A stretch of 64,000 nt of DNA from Paenibacillus sanguinis 2301083 = DSM 16941 (GTDB taxonomy: Bacteria; Bacillota; Bacilli; Paenibacillales; Paenibacillaceae). The notes below the pieces were generated by a model. It ran no database searches, had not been told where the DNA came from, and saw nothing but the letters and a program-made list of their open reading frames with translations. A program made the translations under genes and the position numbers. Each line of letters begins with the position of its first letter. Position 1 is the first letter of the stretch. Location of the stretch: positions 124,001-188,000 of the forward strand of contig NZ_KB895384.1 of the NCBI RefSeq assembly GCF_000374825.1, read 5' to 3'. Positions 1 through 9,154 of this stretch are shown one piece after another.

Positions 1-1343
1 CGCGTTCCTCCAAGGATAACCCGAAGAGAGACTGGTATATTTGGCGTCCGGCCAAGGATGGCAAGGAGCCAACTAACTGGGAATGCGCATTTGGCGGCTC
101 TGCCTGGGAATGGGATGAAACGAGCGGCGAGTATTACCTTCACTGCTTCTCAAAGAAGCAACCGGACCTGAACTGGGAGAATGAAGAAGTGCGGCGGGAA
201 ATTTACAATATGATTGACTGGTGGATGGATAAAGGCATCGCGGGCTTTCGTGTGGATGCCATTACTTACATCAAGAAAGACCCCGCTTACCCTCAGCTTG
301 AAGTTGAGAATGGCCGTTCCTTTGCTCCAATCGAGAAGGCAAGCTTGAACCAGGACGGCATCCTGGACTTCCTTCGTGAAATGAAGCAGGAAGCCCTGGA
401 GCCTCGGGGGGCCATCACAGTTGCTGAAGCTCCCGGTGTGCCGCTGGAGCAAATTCCAGATTTCGTGGATGAAACGGACGGAGTATTTACGATGCTCTTC
501 CAGTTTGGACATGTAGATCTGGACATCAAGCCTGGCGGCAAGGCGGAATTTATCGATTGGAATATGAAGAAATTCAAGGATGCATTGTCTCTATGGCAAA
601 AGGAATCGAATCGTCAAGGCTGGATGGGTTTGTTCCTGGAGAACCACGATCATGTGCGTTCGGTATCCAAATTTGCGAGTGATGGTCCTTATCGTGAACC
701 TGCGGCCAAAATGCTTGCGGCTTATTATTTTCTCATGCGCGGTACACCGTTTATTTATCAAGGTCAGGAAATCGGCATGACGAATTGTCATTTTGAATCT
801 ATTCATGAGTATCGGGATATTGGCAGCATCAACCTGTTCCGGGATGAGACTGGGAAGGGCCGTTCGCCAGAAGAGATTATGGATTATCTCGGTCGGCGCA
901 GCCGCGATCAGGGACGTACTCCAATGCAGTGGAGCAGCGAGGCGGAAGCCGGATTCACCAGCGGTGAGCCTTGGATCAAGGTGAATCCTAACTATAAACA
1001 AATCAACGTGGATGACAATATGAAGGACGAGGATTCTGTTCTCCAGTTCTATCGTCAGTTAATTGCACTCAGACGCGAACACCCGGCCCTGGTCTACGGA
1101 TTATATGAGGATCTTTTCGAGGAATCCGGAGAGCTTGGAGCTTACCGCCGGGTGTATGAAGATCAGGAGTTCATCGTCATTTGCAACTTCACAGATCAGG
1201 ATGTAGAACTGCCGGAACTAGCTGAACTTTCACTGGGCAGAGAACAAATTTTGTCTAATTATAAGCAACGGAAATCAGGTGTATTGCAGCCTTATGAGGC
1301 ATTAGTGTTCAAATCAGCTGCCGAAACAGGAGGAGAGCGATAA
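1..1343 (+). CDS. GH13 alpha-glucosidase (oligo-1,6-glucosidase type), 5' end missing
   Basis: Cytoplasmic alpha-glucosidase of the GH13 oligo-1,6-glucosidase/trehalose-6-phosphate hydrolase group, hydrolysing alpha-linked gluco-oligosaccharides. The frame is open from base 3, so the N-terminal part lies outside the window. Visible family blocks are RDWYIWRP near base 30, [10 protein letters not shown] near 155, GFRVDAI (nucleophile Asp) near 245, TVAEAPGV (acid/base Glu) near 420 and ENHDHVR (transition-state Asp) near 642. The C-terminal beta domain ends normally at the TAA at 1341-1343. Block IV reads HDHVR rather than the usual HDQPR, which may affect specificity. The GH3 gene follows after 2 bases, so they share an operon. 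Family call is firm; exact substrate is not. Confidence 0.9.
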   Translation, partial: RSSKDNPKRDWYIWRPAKDGKEPTNWECAFGGSAWEWDETSGEYYLHCFSKKQPDLNWENEEVRREIYNMIDWWMDKGIAGFRVDAITYIKKDPAYPQLEVENGRSFAPIEKASLNQDGILDFLREMKQEALEPRGAITVAEAPGVPLEQIPDFVDETDGVFTMLFQFGHVDLDIKPGGKAEFIDWNMKKFKDALSLWQKESNRQGWMGLFLENHDHVRSVSKFASDGPYREPAAKMLAAYYFLMRGTPFIYQGQEIGMTNCHFESIHEYRDIGSINLFRDETGKGRSPEEIMDYLGRRSRDQGRTPMQWSSEAEAGFTSGEPWIKVNPNYKQINVDDNMKDEDSVLQFYRQLIALRREHPALVYGLYEDLFEESGELGAYRRVYEDQEFIVICNFTDQDVELPELAELSLGREQILSNYKQRKSGVLQPYEALVFKSAAETGGER

Positions 1344-1345
1344 GC

Positions 1346-3607
1346 ATGGAGCAATCAATCAAGGAAATCGTTGAACAAATGACTTTAGAGGAGAAGGCCA
1401 GCCTTTGCTCGGGTCAGGATTTCTGGCGGTTGAAGAAGGTGGAGCGTCTGGGCATTCCTTCTATTATGGTTGCGGATGGCCCTCATGGATTGCGCAAGGA
1501 AGTGGAGAATGCCGATTATTTGATTGCGGGCCAAAGTATTCCGGCTACATGCTTTCCCTCCGCTGCCGGATTGGCGTGCTCCTGGGACCGTTCGCTAATT
1601 CGCGAGATGGGAGCGGCGCTGGGTGCCGAGTGTCAGGCTGCTGGCGTATCCGTTTTATTAGGTCCGGGCGCTAACATCAAGCGTAGCCCTCTCTGCGGCA
1701 GAAATTTTGAATATTTCTCGGAGGACCCATACCTATCCTCGGAGATGGCAGGCAGCCATATTCAAGGGGTGCAAAGCCAAGGCGTGGGTACCTCGCTCAA
1801 GCACTTTGCCCTGAACAATCAGGAATATCGCAAGATGACGGTCGATGCTATCGTGGACGAACGGACGTTGCGGGAAATTTATCTCGCCAGCTTTGAAGGC
1901 GCCGTGAAGGAAGGTCAGCCATGGACCGTGATGACAGCGTATAATCGGGTTAATGGCGAATACTGTGCCGAGAACAAGACCCTGCTTACCGACATTTTGC
2001 GGGATGAATGGGGCTTTGAGGGCGTGGTCGTATCCGACTGGGGCGCGGTCAACGAACGTGTGCCTGGCCTGCGTGCAGGTCTTGACCTGGAAATGCCGTT
2101 TAGCCTGGGACAAGGCGATGCGAGAATTATTCAAGCCGTGCAAAGCGGGGAACTGGATGAAGCGCTGCTTGACAGAGCGGTAACCGTATTATTGAAGCTG
2201 GCCTTCAAGGGATATGAAGCCAAGCGGGAGCAAGCCTCTTTTGACGCGGAGGAGCATCATCGTCTGGCTAGAAGAGTGGCCCGGGAAAGTATGGTATTGC
2301 TTAAGAATGAGCAAAATATTTTGCCTCTCTCCAAGTCTGCAAGCATCGCAATTATCGGTGGCTTCGCGCAGCAGCCGAGATTTCAGGGCGGTGGCAGCTC
2401 GCACATCGTACCGACCCAGTTGGACAATGCCTTTGAGGAAATCGGCCGTAAAGTGGCCAATCCGGCACAATTGGTATATGCACCAGGATATCCGCTGGAT
2501 GAGGACGAAGTGGATGCCGGGATGATTGCCGAAGCGGTCGAAGCTGCGAAGCAGGCCGAGGTTGCCGTGATATTTGCCGGGTTGCCGGATCGTTACGAGA
2601 CAGAAGGATATGATCGCAAGCATCTGCGCTTGCCGGAGAATCATATCCGCCTGATTGAAGAGGTAGCTAATGTGCAGCCTAATCTGGTTGTTATTCTTAG
2701 CAATGGTTCGCCGGTAGAAATGCCTTGGCTCGACAGAAGCCAGGCTGTACTGGAGGCCTATCTTGGTGGACAAGCCTGCGGAGGAGCACTGGCCGATCTG
2801 TTGTTTGGCGATGCCAATCCATGTGGCAAGCTGGCCGAGACCTTCCCGGCTGCGCTGGAGCACAACCCTTCGTACCTGTTCTTCCCCGGAGAGCATGACC
2901 GGGCGGAGTACCGCGAGGGTGTCTTTGTCGGATATCGCTACTATGACGCCAAAGGCCTGGAACCACTGTTCCCCTTTGGGCATGGTCTAAGCTATACCCG
3001 CTTTGAATACTCCAGCTTAACCTTGAGTAGCTCCCGTATTCAGGAGGAAGACATTTTAACGGTAAGCGTGCGGGTAAAAAATGCTGGCGCGCTTGCAGGT
3101 AAGGAAATTGTTCAACTGTACGTAGGAGATAAGGAAGCCTCTGTTGCTCGCCCGCTTCGCGAGCTAAAGGGTTTCGAGAAAATCGAGCTTCAACCAGGAG
3201 AAGAGAAAACGGTCACCTTTGAATTGAGTAAAAGAGCGTTTGCCTTTTACGATGTCGAGCTAGGGGATTGGCATGTGGAGAGTGGCCTGTTCGACATTAT
3301 GATCGGACGTTCTTCCCGTGATATCACGGCAACAGCGGAGGTCTTTGTAGAGAATACGACTCGGCAAAATCGTACCTTCACGCGCAACTCCACCCTGGGG
3401 GATTTGCTGACCTTGGGAAATCCAGACGCGGCTACTCTGGAGCTTATCGAGCAGTTTAAAGCCAATAGCGGTATATTCCCGGCGGATAAGCCGGCGGATA
3501 TTGCTGAGGCGGATTTGCATTTTCTGCCGTTGCGCGCGCTGGTATGGCTAAGTAAAGGTGGGCTTCGTGAGAGTGATATGGAGACCCTGTTAGCTCGAAT
3601 CAATTAG
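1346..3607 (+). CDS. GH3 beta-glucosidase
   Basis: Glycoside hydrolase family 3 enzyme of 753 residues, most likely a cytoplasmic beta-glucosidase releasing glucose from beta-linked oligosaccharides. The N-terminal TIM-barrel carries KHFALNNQE and the nucleophile block VVSDWG with Asp231. It is followed by the GH3 C-terminal domain (about 310-550) and a fibronectin-III-like domain (about 580-650). No signal peptide is present. The start is supported by AGGAGG at 1328-1333. It lies 2 bases after the GH13 gene, so the pair works as a glucoside-degrading unit. The last 80 residues beyond the Fn3-like domain are unassigned. Other GH3 activities (beta-xylosidase, glucosylceramidase) cannot be excluded from sequence alone. 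Confidence 0.9.
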   Translation: MEQSIKEIVEQMTLEEKASLCSGQDFWRLKKVERLGIPSIMVADGPHGLRKEVENADYLIAGQSIPATCFPSAAGLACSWDRSLIREMGAALGAECQAAGVSVLLGPGANIKRSPLCGRNFEYFSEDPYLSSEMAGSHIQGVQSQGVGTSLKHFALNNQEYRKMTVDAIVDERTLREIYLASFEGAVKEGQPWTVMTAYNRVNGEYCAENKTLLTDILRDEWGFEGVVVSDWGAVNERVPGLRAGLDLEMPFSLGQGDARIIQAVQSGELDEALLDRAVTVLLKLAFKGYEAKREQASFDAEEHHRLARRVARESMVLLKNEQNILPLSKSASIAIIGGFAQQPRFQGGGSSHIVPTQLDNAFEEIGRKVANPAQLVYAPGYPLDEDEVDAGMIAEAVEAAKQAEVAVIFAGLPDRYETEGYDRKHLRLPENHIRLIEEVANVQPNLVVILSNGSPVEMPWLDRSQAVLEAYLGGQACGGALADLLFGDANPCGKLAETFPAALEHNPSYLFFPGEHDRAEYREGVFVGYRYYDAKGLEPLFPFGHGLSYTRFEYSSLTLSSSRIQEEDILTVSVRVKNAGALAGKEIVQLYVGDKEASVARPLRELKGFEKIELQPGEEKTVTFELSKRAFAFYDVELGDWHVESGLFDIMIGRSSRDITATAEVFVENTTRQNRTFTRNSTLGDLLTLGNPDAATLELIEQFKANSGIFPADKPADIAEADLHFLPLRALVWLSKGGLRESDMETLLARIN

Positions 3608-3615
3608 AGGCCTTG

Positions 3616-3640
3616 GTGCTGAAAACCTGTCTTTTGGAAC
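3616..3640 (+). repeat. Half-copy of dispersed palindromic repeat
   Basis: Contains GTGCTGAAAACCTG followed by a degenerate TCTTTTGGAAC end. It matches the conserved right end of the larger copies at 3993-4221 and 7713-7879 (reverse) and the fragments at 26218 and 45524. It lies just after the GH3 stop codon. Confidence 0.6.
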
Positions 3641-3672
3641 TTAGCGGCGAACCGGGGAATCCTGGTCCGCCG

Positions 3673-3702
3673 TTGACTTTATAGCGGTAAATTGGATATA
3701 AT
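3673..3702 (+). promoter_or_regulatory. Sigma-A promoter of leuS T-box transcript
   Basis: TTGACT (3673-3678), an 18-base spacer and a perfect TATAAT (3697-3702). It sits about 30 bases before the T-box leader, as expected for the leuS transcript. Confidence 0.7.
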
Positions 3703-3729
3703 AATTGATAGCCAAAATTGCATACATCA

Positions 3730-3978
3730 TGATAACTTTGAAGAGGAACAGTAGTTTTGATTTCACCATTCAGAGAGCCGGCGTCTGGTGCAAGTCGGTT
3801 GGGAAATGAAAATGAACTCGCCTTGGAGTCATGATGCTCAAAAGCATCATCGTCTTGCCCGCGTTAAGGGTCAAAGGGAGCTAGGACAAAGCATGTCCGA
3901 TGCTAACTAGGGTGGTACCACGGGAAACTTCCTCTCGTCCCTAGCGATGATACGCTATGGATCGGGAGGTTTTTTATT
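3730..3978 (+). promoter_or_regulatory. Leucine T-box riboswitch with terminator
   Basis: tRNA-sensing leader controlling leuS by transcription antitermination. The signature AGGGTGGTACCACG is at 3909-3922. Upstream are the conserved stem I elements, including an AGTA box near 3750, a CCGG..GGTGCAAG..CGG block near 3779, and GAACTC with a CTC leucine specifier codon at 3817-3819. Downstream, CCTCTCGTCC pairs with a GGA-TCGGGAGG strand and is followed by TTTTTT at 3970, forming the terminator. Uncharged leucine tRNA should pair with the T-box and allow leuS transcription. The CTC specifier agrees with the downstream gene. Confidence 0.93.
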
Positions 3979-3992
3979 TATCCTAAGAGGTA

Positions 3993-4221
3993 GTTCAAAA
4001 AGTCGTCTTCCCAGGACGAAGCAGTTCGAGAAGTGGATTCGGCGTCGAATCTTGAATTCAGCCGGGACTAGCAGATGCTTTCATAGTATGTTTCCGAAGT
4101 CGTTTTCTCCGAAAACGTGTAGCTCCGCTACTCAGTCCCTAGCTTCATCGGGGGCTCAAGCGTTTTGAAAAAACGCACATCTGATGCTTAAGCTTCTGTC
4201 TTGTAAACCCGACTTTTGAAC
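3993..4221 (+). repeat. Palindromic-end repeat element, copy A (229 bp)
   Basis: Begins GTTCAAAAAGTCG and ends CGACTTTTGAAC, so it has near-perfect terminal inverted repeats. The outer 90 bases and the block CCGCTACTCAGTCCCTAGC near 4127 match, in reverse orientation, copy B at 7713-7879; the two differ in the middle. It has no convincing coding potential. It lies between the T-box terminator and leuS, so it is transcribed as part of the leuS leader. Confidence 0.8.
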
Positions 4222-4294
4222 ATACACTTACAGCGGTACGACAATCCTGGCATTTTGCACTAAAACTATAGTTGATCAAGGAGGATTTTGGAAT

Positions 4295-6736
4295 ATGGCG
4301 GATCACAACGTGTCCCAAGATATTTATCGGGCCCAGGTCATCGAGCCGAAATGGCAAGCTTATTGGGATGAGCATCATACGTTCAAAACACGGGAGGAAC
4401 AGGGCAAGCCCAAATTTTACGCGCTGGATATGTTCCCTTATCCCTCGGGTGCAGGCCTGCATGTAGGCCATCCGGAAGGTTATACGGCGACGGATATCGT
4501 CTCCCGCTTCAAACGGATGCGCGGCTACAATGTACTTCATCCGATGGGCTGGGATGCCTTTGGACTTCCAGCGGAGCAGCATGCGCTTGATACGGGTGAG
4601 CATCCCCGGGACATTACGGTAAAGAATATTAATAATTTCCGGCGTCAGATTAAATCGCTGGGCTTCTCATATGATTGGGACCGTGAGATTAGCACGACCG
4701 ATCCGTCTTACTATAAATGGACGCAATGGATTTTTATCCAGCTCTATAAACGCGGCTTGGCCTATGTTGCCGAAGTGCCGGTGAACTGGTGTCCGGCGCT
4801 GGGAACGGTACTGGCGAACGAGGAAGTCATTGATGGCAAAAGCGAGCGCGGGGGCCATCCAGTCATTCGCAAGCCGATGCGCCAATGGGTGCTGAAGATT
4901 ACTGAATATGCGGAACGTCTGCTTGAGGATCTTGAGGAGCTGGATTGGTCCGAGAGTATCAAGGATATGCAACGCAACTGGATCGGGAAATCGGAAGGGG
5001 CCGAGGTTATTTTTGGCGTTGACGGGCATGACGCGGCATTGACCGTGTTCACCACCCGCCCGGACACCTTGTTCGGAGCGAGCTATGCGGTGCTCGCTCC
5101 AGAGCATGAGTTGGTTGGCATAATTACGACCGAGGCACAACGTTCAGCCATTGAGGCCTATCAGGAGCGGGCAGCCCGCAAGAGTGATCTGGAGCGGACG
5201 GATTTGGCCAAAGACAAGACGGGCGTATTTACCGGGGCCTATGCCATTAATCCGGTGAATGGAGCCAAGCTGCCGATTTGGATCGCCGATTATGTGCTGG
5301 CAGGCTACGGCACAGGGGCAATCATGGCTGTACCTGGGCATGATGAGCGGGATTATGCTTTTGCCAAGCAATTTGAGCTGCCCATTATTGAGGTTGTGTC
5401 CGGCGGTGATTTGAGCAAGGAAGCTTATGCAGGCGACGGAGCCCATGTGAATTCCGGGTTCCTCGACGGCCTCCATAATGAGGAAGCGATCAAGAAGATG
5501 ATCGGCTGGCTGGAGGAGAATGGCAAAGGCAAAGGCAAAATCACCTATCGCCTTCGTGATTGGCTGTTCAGCCGCCAACGCTATTGGGGAGAGCCGATTC
5601 CAATCCTCCATCTGGAGGATGGCACGATGAAGCCGGTGCCGGAGGACCAGCTTCCGCTTGTTTTGCCGGATGTGGACGCGATCAAGCCATCAGGTACAGG
5701 CGAATCGCCACTGGCCAATGTTACGGACTGGGTCAACACCACCGATCCGGAGACAGGGCTTCCGGCGCGGCGTGAGACCAATACGATGCCGCAATGGGCG
5801 GGTAGCTGCTGGTATTACCTGCGCTACATTGATCCACATAACGATCAAGAGCTGTGCTCACCAGACAAGCAGAAGGAATGGCTGCCGGTTGACCTGTACA
5901 TCGGGGGAGCCGAGCATGCGGTGCTTCATCTGTTGTATGCCCGCTTTTGGCACAAGGTACTCTATGATCTGGGCGTTGTGGCTACGAAGGAGCCATTCCA
6001 CAAGCTGGTGAACCAAGGGATGATCTTGGGCACCAACAATGAGAAGATGAGTAAATCCCGTGGCAACGTCATTAATCCTGATGAAATTGTAAATGAATTC
6101 GGAGCGGATACGCTGCGCGTTTATGAAATGTTCATGGGGCCGCTGGAAGCCACCAAGCCATGGAATGCCAATGGGGTGGAGGGAGTTCATCGCTTCCTGT
6201 CCCGTGTGTGGCGCTTGTTCGTGGCTGAGGATGGGAGCCTGAACCCCAAAATTACGGCGGATGGCGGCAGCGACGAGATGAAGCGGACCTGGCACAAGAC
6301 AGTCAAGAAAGTGACTGAAGATTTTGACAATCTTCGCTTCAACACGGCCATCAGCCAGTTGATGATCTTTGTGAACGAAGCCTATAAGGCTGATGCAGTG
6401 CCGAAAAAGGCAGCGGAGAACTTTGTGCAACTGCTCTCTCCATTGGCTCCGCATTTAGCGGAAGAATTATGGGAGCGGCTTGGACATGAAGATACGATTT
6501 CTTATGAGCCATGGCCAGCCTACGATGAGACGTGGACTGTAGAAGCGGAAGTGGAAATCGTCGTCCAAGTCAACGGTAAGATTGTGGATCGCACTAAAAT
6601 TTCCAAGGATCTGGATCAAGCGGCAATGCAAGAGTACAGCTTAGCCCTGCCAAATGTACAGCAGGCTATGGCAGGCAAAGCCATTCGCAAGGTAATCGCA
6701 GTTCCTGGCAAACTGGTCAATATCGTGGTTGGCTAA
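4295..6736 (+). CDS. leuS: Leucyl-tRNA synthetase
   Basis: Class Ia aminoacyl-tRNA synthetase charging tRNA-Leu, 813 residues, a normal bacterial length. HVGH, the HIGH motif, is at residues 56-59 and KMSKS at about 584-588. The CP1 editing domain carries TTRPDTLFG and GHDERDYAF, which remove mischarged tRNA. The C-terminal anticodon-binding and LeuRS-specific domains are intact. The start follows AAGGAGG at about 4278-4284. Expression is controlled by the leucine T-box upstream. The stop codon overlaps the end of the convergent comER gene by 4 bases. Confidence 0.98.
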   Translation: MADHNVSQDIYRAQVIEPKWQAYWDEHHTFKTREEQGKPKFYALDMFPYPSGAGLHVGHPEGYTATDIVSRFKRMRGYNVLHPMGWDAFGLPAEQHALDTGEHPRDITVKNINNFRRQIKSLGFSYDWDREISTTDPSYYKWTQWIFIQLYKRGLAYVAEVPVNWCPALGTVLANEEVIDGKSERGGHPVIRKPMRQWVLKITEYAERLLEDLEELDWSESIKDMQRNWIGKSEGAEVIFGVDGHDAALTVFTTRPDTLFGASYAVLAPEHELVGIITTEAQRSAIEAYQERAARKSDLERTDLAKDKTGVFTGAYAINPVNGAKLPIWIADYVLAGYGTGAIMAVPGHDERDYAFAKQFELPIIEVVSGGDLSKEAYAGDGAHVNSGFLDGLHNEEAIKKMIGWLEENGKGKGKITYRLRDWLFSRQRYWGEPIPILHLEDGTMKPVPEDQLPLVLPDVDAIKPSGTGESPLANVTDWVNTTDPETGLPARRETNTMPQWAGSCWYYLRYIDPHNDQELCSPDKQKEWLPVDLYIGGAEHAVLHLLYARFWHKVLYDLGVVATKEPFHKLVNQGMILGTNNEKMSKSRGNVINPDEIVNEFGADTLRVYEMFMGPLEATKPWNANGVEGVHRFLSRVWRLFVAEDGSLNPKITADGGSDEMKRTWHKTVKKVTEDFDNLRFNTAISQLMIFVNEAYKADAVPKKAAENFVQLLSPLAPHLAEELWERLGHEDTISYEPWPAYDETWTVEAEVEIVVQVNGKIVDRTKISKDLDQAAMQEYSLALPNVQQAMAGKAIRKVIAVPGKLVNIVVG

Positions 6737-7578
6737 TCGGATTCAGCTTCTTTGAGGACGGAACGGAACAGTTCCTGAAGCTTGCTGATATCCGCATCGT
6801 TTTTGCGGTGAGTCGCTTGAATCAAGCTGGTGAACAAACGCTGTAAATCGCCTTGCAGAACAGCGATGCCTTCAGCGGTAACTCCGCCTGGTACGGCTAC
6901 TCGCTTTCGGAGTGCTTCAACGGTGAGTCCTCCTTCGGTTAATAGCTTGCCCGTTCCCAGCAGCATCTCTGAGCCGAGCCTGCGGGCTTCGGCTTGGCTG
7001 ATGCCGGTAAGCTCGGCGGCGGTGTCCGTCCAGATTTGTAATACATAAGCTATGAAGGCTGGTCCGCAACTGGATAGGTCCGAGGCGATTCTCGTTTCAC
7101 TTTCTCGCAAGGAGTGCGGTACGCTAATGGAAGACATGAGCTGCTCCAGCAGGAGCCGATCCTCCGGAAGGATCCGGCTGCCGTAAATGCAGAGTGAAGC
7201 TCCGCTGTGAGTCATATGAGTAATGCTGGGAATGATTTTGGCAACTTTGGAGGGAACGCTGCTCTCCAGAGCTTCGATTTGAACAGGACTGGAAATAGAC
7301 ACGATAATTTGCTTCTCGTCGAGTCCGTCCCGGATTTCCGCGATGACATCGGGGTAATCCAGAGGTTTGATGCAAAGAAAAATGATCTTGCTTCCTTGCA
7401 CCACTTGGGTATTGCTGTCGCAAATTTGCAATCCAGGGTGGCGTGAAGCCAGTGATTTGGCCTTAGAGGGAGAACGATTACTGGCACAAATATGATGTGG
7501 GAGCAGTGCGCCTGAACGCAAAAAAGCATCGATGAGCAAGCTTCCCATGGATCCGGTTCCGATGAAGGAGACTTTCAT
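6733..7578 (-). CDS. comER: Late competence protein ComER, pyrroline-5-carboxylate reductase-like
   Basis: A 281-residue Rossmann-fold oxidoreductase of the ProC/ComER family. The N-terminal dinucleotide motif GTGSMG follows MKVSFI, and a C-terminal ProC-like dimerisation segment carries a PGGVTAEG block. The frame is open further upstream to 7740, but the start at 7578 is chosen because the Rossmann fold begins there and AAGGGG precedes it. As in B. subtilis, it is divergent from comEA, which is what separates comER from a true proC. The biochemical role of ComER is not established. The end overlaps leuS by 4 bases. Confidence 0.85.
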   Translation of the reverse strand: MKVSFIGTGSMGSLLIDAFLRSGALLPHHICASNRSPSKAKSLASRHPGLQICDSNTQVVQGSKIIFLCIKPLDYPDVIAEIRDGLDEKQIIVSISSPVQIEALESSVPSKVAKIIPSITHMTHSGASLCIYGSRILPEDRLLLEQLMSSISVPHSLRESETRIASDLSSCGPAFIAYVLQIWTDTAAELTGISQAEARRLGSEMLLGTGKLLTEGGLTVEALRKRVAVPGGVTAEGIAVLQGDLQRLFTSLIQATHRKNDADISKLQELFRSVLKEAESD

Positions 7579-7712
7579 CCGGGTTCCCCTTTCCGTGCTT
7601 GTTGCACCTTTCTTGAATGAAGCATGTCTATGCATGTTTATTCCACTTGTAACAATATGTATGCAACTTGATTGGATTTTCATGACATAAGAGTTGATTC
7701 TTTTAAGTGCGT

Positions 7713-7879
7713 GTTCAAAACGTCGGGTTTTCAGGATCAAGAAGGTTGAATGAAGCTAGGGACTGAGTAGCGGAGCGTAGACAAATCTACGTGAGCAACG
7801 GAAGTCCCGGGTGAATTCAAGATTCGACGCCGAATCCACTTCTCGAACCGCTACGTCCTGGGAAGACGACTTTTTGAAC
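7713..7879 (-). repeat. Palindromic-end repeat element, copy B (167 bp)
   Basis: Inverted relative to copy A at 3993-4221. The right end is AAGACGACTTTTTGAAC (7863-7879) and the left end GTTCAAAACGTC (7713). It shares GAATTCAAGATTCG and GCTAGGGACTGAGTAGCGG with copy A, but the central segment differs. It fills most of the comER-comEA divergent intergenic region and ends 27 bases before the comEA start, so it may affect comEA expression. Confidence 0.8.
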
Positions 7880-7905
7880 TACCTCTTAAAGATTGGGGTG
7901 TGGGT

Positions 7906-8478
7906 ATGCGCAAGTTGGTCATGACATCCATCGTATCTGCGATGCTGGGAGCGGGCTTGATGCTGCTGGCGACGGGAGCAAGCAAGCCTGCTGGAATCGA
8001 GGGTTGGGTTCCTGTTAATGTAGAAGTCGCAGCTGCGCTCAACGAAGCTGCCGAAGGTGAGCGCGCCACTTCTAGCGGTGAGGTTCAGGTGAATGTCAAC
8101 GCAATGTCAGCAGCTAAGGCAGAGACGGAGGAAGGCCAGCCTTCCACGTCATCCGCAGCAGTTGCGCAGTCTGCTGGGAAAAGTGAGGCTGCTGCAAGCG
8201 ATATTCAGGAGAATATAGTAGGAGTGGCGAGCGGTAGCACCGTTCCAGGGGATACAGCGGAGACACATAAGCAGGTCGTTGATTCCAGCTTGATCAGTAT
8301 TAATCAGGCCGGGTTGCTGGAGTTGCAGGATATTCCGGGTGTTGGCGAGAAAAAGGCTCAGGCCATCATGGATTACCGCGATGCCCACGGTGGATTTACT
8401 TCGATTGAAGAGTTGACAGAAGTAAAGGGAATCGGAGATAAAATGCTGGCGAAGATGAAGCCATATATCAGGCTGTGA
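7906..8478 (+). CDS. comEA: Competence DNA receptor ComEA
   Basis: Membrane-anchored double-stranded DNA receptor for transformation. An N-terminal hydrophobic segment (about residues 5-25) anchors it. A long Ala/Ser/Glu-rich linker follows (about 40-130). The C-terminal helix-hairpin-helix DNA-binding domain reads INQAGLLELQDIPGVGEKKA through VKGIGDKMLAK. The start is ATG 7906; GTG 7900, two codons earlier, is possible but badly placed relative to GGGGTG. At 190 residues it is slightly short, and no clear SLBB-type oligomerisation domain is seen between anchor and HhH. comEB follows after 18 bases. Confidence 0.92.
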   Translation: MRKLVMTSIVSAMLGAGLMLLATGASKPAGIEGWVPVNVEVAAALNEAAEGERATSSGEVQVNVNAMSAAKAETEEGQPSTSSAAVAQSAGKSEAAASDIQENIVGVASGSTVPGDTAETHKQVVDSSLISINQAGLLELQDIPGVGEKKAQAIMDYRDAHGGFTSIEELTEVKGIGDKMLAKMKPYIRL

Positions 8479-8496
8479 GACAGGGGGAGCTAGGAG

Positions 8497-9015
8497 ATGA
8501 ATCCGGAAAAACGCAAAGATTGGGATACGTATTTCATGGATATTGCTTACATGGTATCCACGCGTTCACGTTGTAGCCGCAGGCATGTAGGGGCGGTGCT
8601 GGTTCAAGGGAAGAAGCTGCTTGGCACGGCATACAATGGAGCTCCCTCTGGCGTGCCTGATTGCTCGGAGGCCGGCTGTATGATCTCGGAAGAAGTTGAA
8701 CTCGTGCTAGAAGACGGGCAGGAGAAGATGGTCAAGAAGCAGCGCTGTATTCGTACAATTCATGCCGAGCAGAACCTGCTTTTGTTCACTGATCGGACTG
8801 ATCGGGAAGGGGCAAGCGTGTATGTTACCGATGAGCCCTGCTGGACCTGCGCTAATATGTTGGCTAACAGCGGCATTACGGAAATCGTGTTCCATCGTCC
8901 CTATCCAAAGGATACCGGGAAGGTCACGGCTATGATGAAGCAAATCGGCATTACCTTTCGCCGTCTGGAGGCCTACCAGCCTCCCAGGGAAACAGCGGAG
9001 CAAATTGATTTGTAG
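8497..9015 (+). CDS. comEB: ComEB, dCMP deaminase family
   Basis: Zinc-dependent deoxycytidylate deaminase-like protein, 172 residues, converting dCMP to dUMP. The zinc and catalytic signature is complete: HAE at 89-91 and PCWTC with Cys115 and Cys118. Position between comEA and comEC matches the competence operon, although in B. subtilis ComEB is not needed for DNA uptake itself. The start is preceded by GGGGGAGCTAGGAG. A terminator-like hairpin follows at 9067-9109, which separates it from comEC. Confidence 0.95.
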   Translation: MNPEKRKDWDTYFMDIAYMVSTRSRCSRRHVGAVLVQGKKLLGTAYNGAPSGVPDCSEAGCMISEEVELVLEDGQEKMVKKQRCIRTIHAEQNLLLFTDRTDREGASVYVTDEPCWTCANMLANSGITEIVFHRPYPKDTGKVTAMMKQIGITFRRLEAYQPPRETAEQIDL

Positions 9016-9020
9016 AAGTA

Positions 9021-9048
9021 CGTGTTCAAAAAAGCCAGGTTTTCGGCA
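9021..9048 (-). repeat. Half-copy of dispersed palindromic repeat
   Basis: GTGTTCAAAAAAGCC followed by AGGTTTTCGGCAC. Read on the minus strand it gives the conserved end of the repeat family (CGAAAACCTGGC then TTTTTTGAAC). It sits 5 bases after the comEB stop. Confidence 0.6.
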
Positions 9049-9066
9049 CAGAATCGGAATGCGGGA

Positions 9067-9109
9067 AGCACCTCATTCGCTTAAGCAGCGGATGGGGTGC
9101 TTTTTTTAG
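9067..9109 (+). terminator. Rho-independent terminator after comEB
   Basis: AGCACCTCATTCGC pairs with GCGGATGGGGTGCT around a short loop and runs into TTTTTTT at 9101-9107. It is a strong intrinsic terminator shape inside what is usually one comE operon. Confidence 0.8.
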
Positions 9110-9154
9110 TTGGCTGAGGCTTGGATCGCACTAAAGAAAGGAGGAGAAGTGAAG

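Noticed and set aside
2189..2983. Open frame of 264 codons on the minus strand
   Set aside because: Antisense to the GH3 gene and without recognisable features.
7713..7735. ComK box upstream of comEA
   Set aside because: AAAA and TTTT are 7 bases apart rather than 5, and the sequence belongs to the repeat end.
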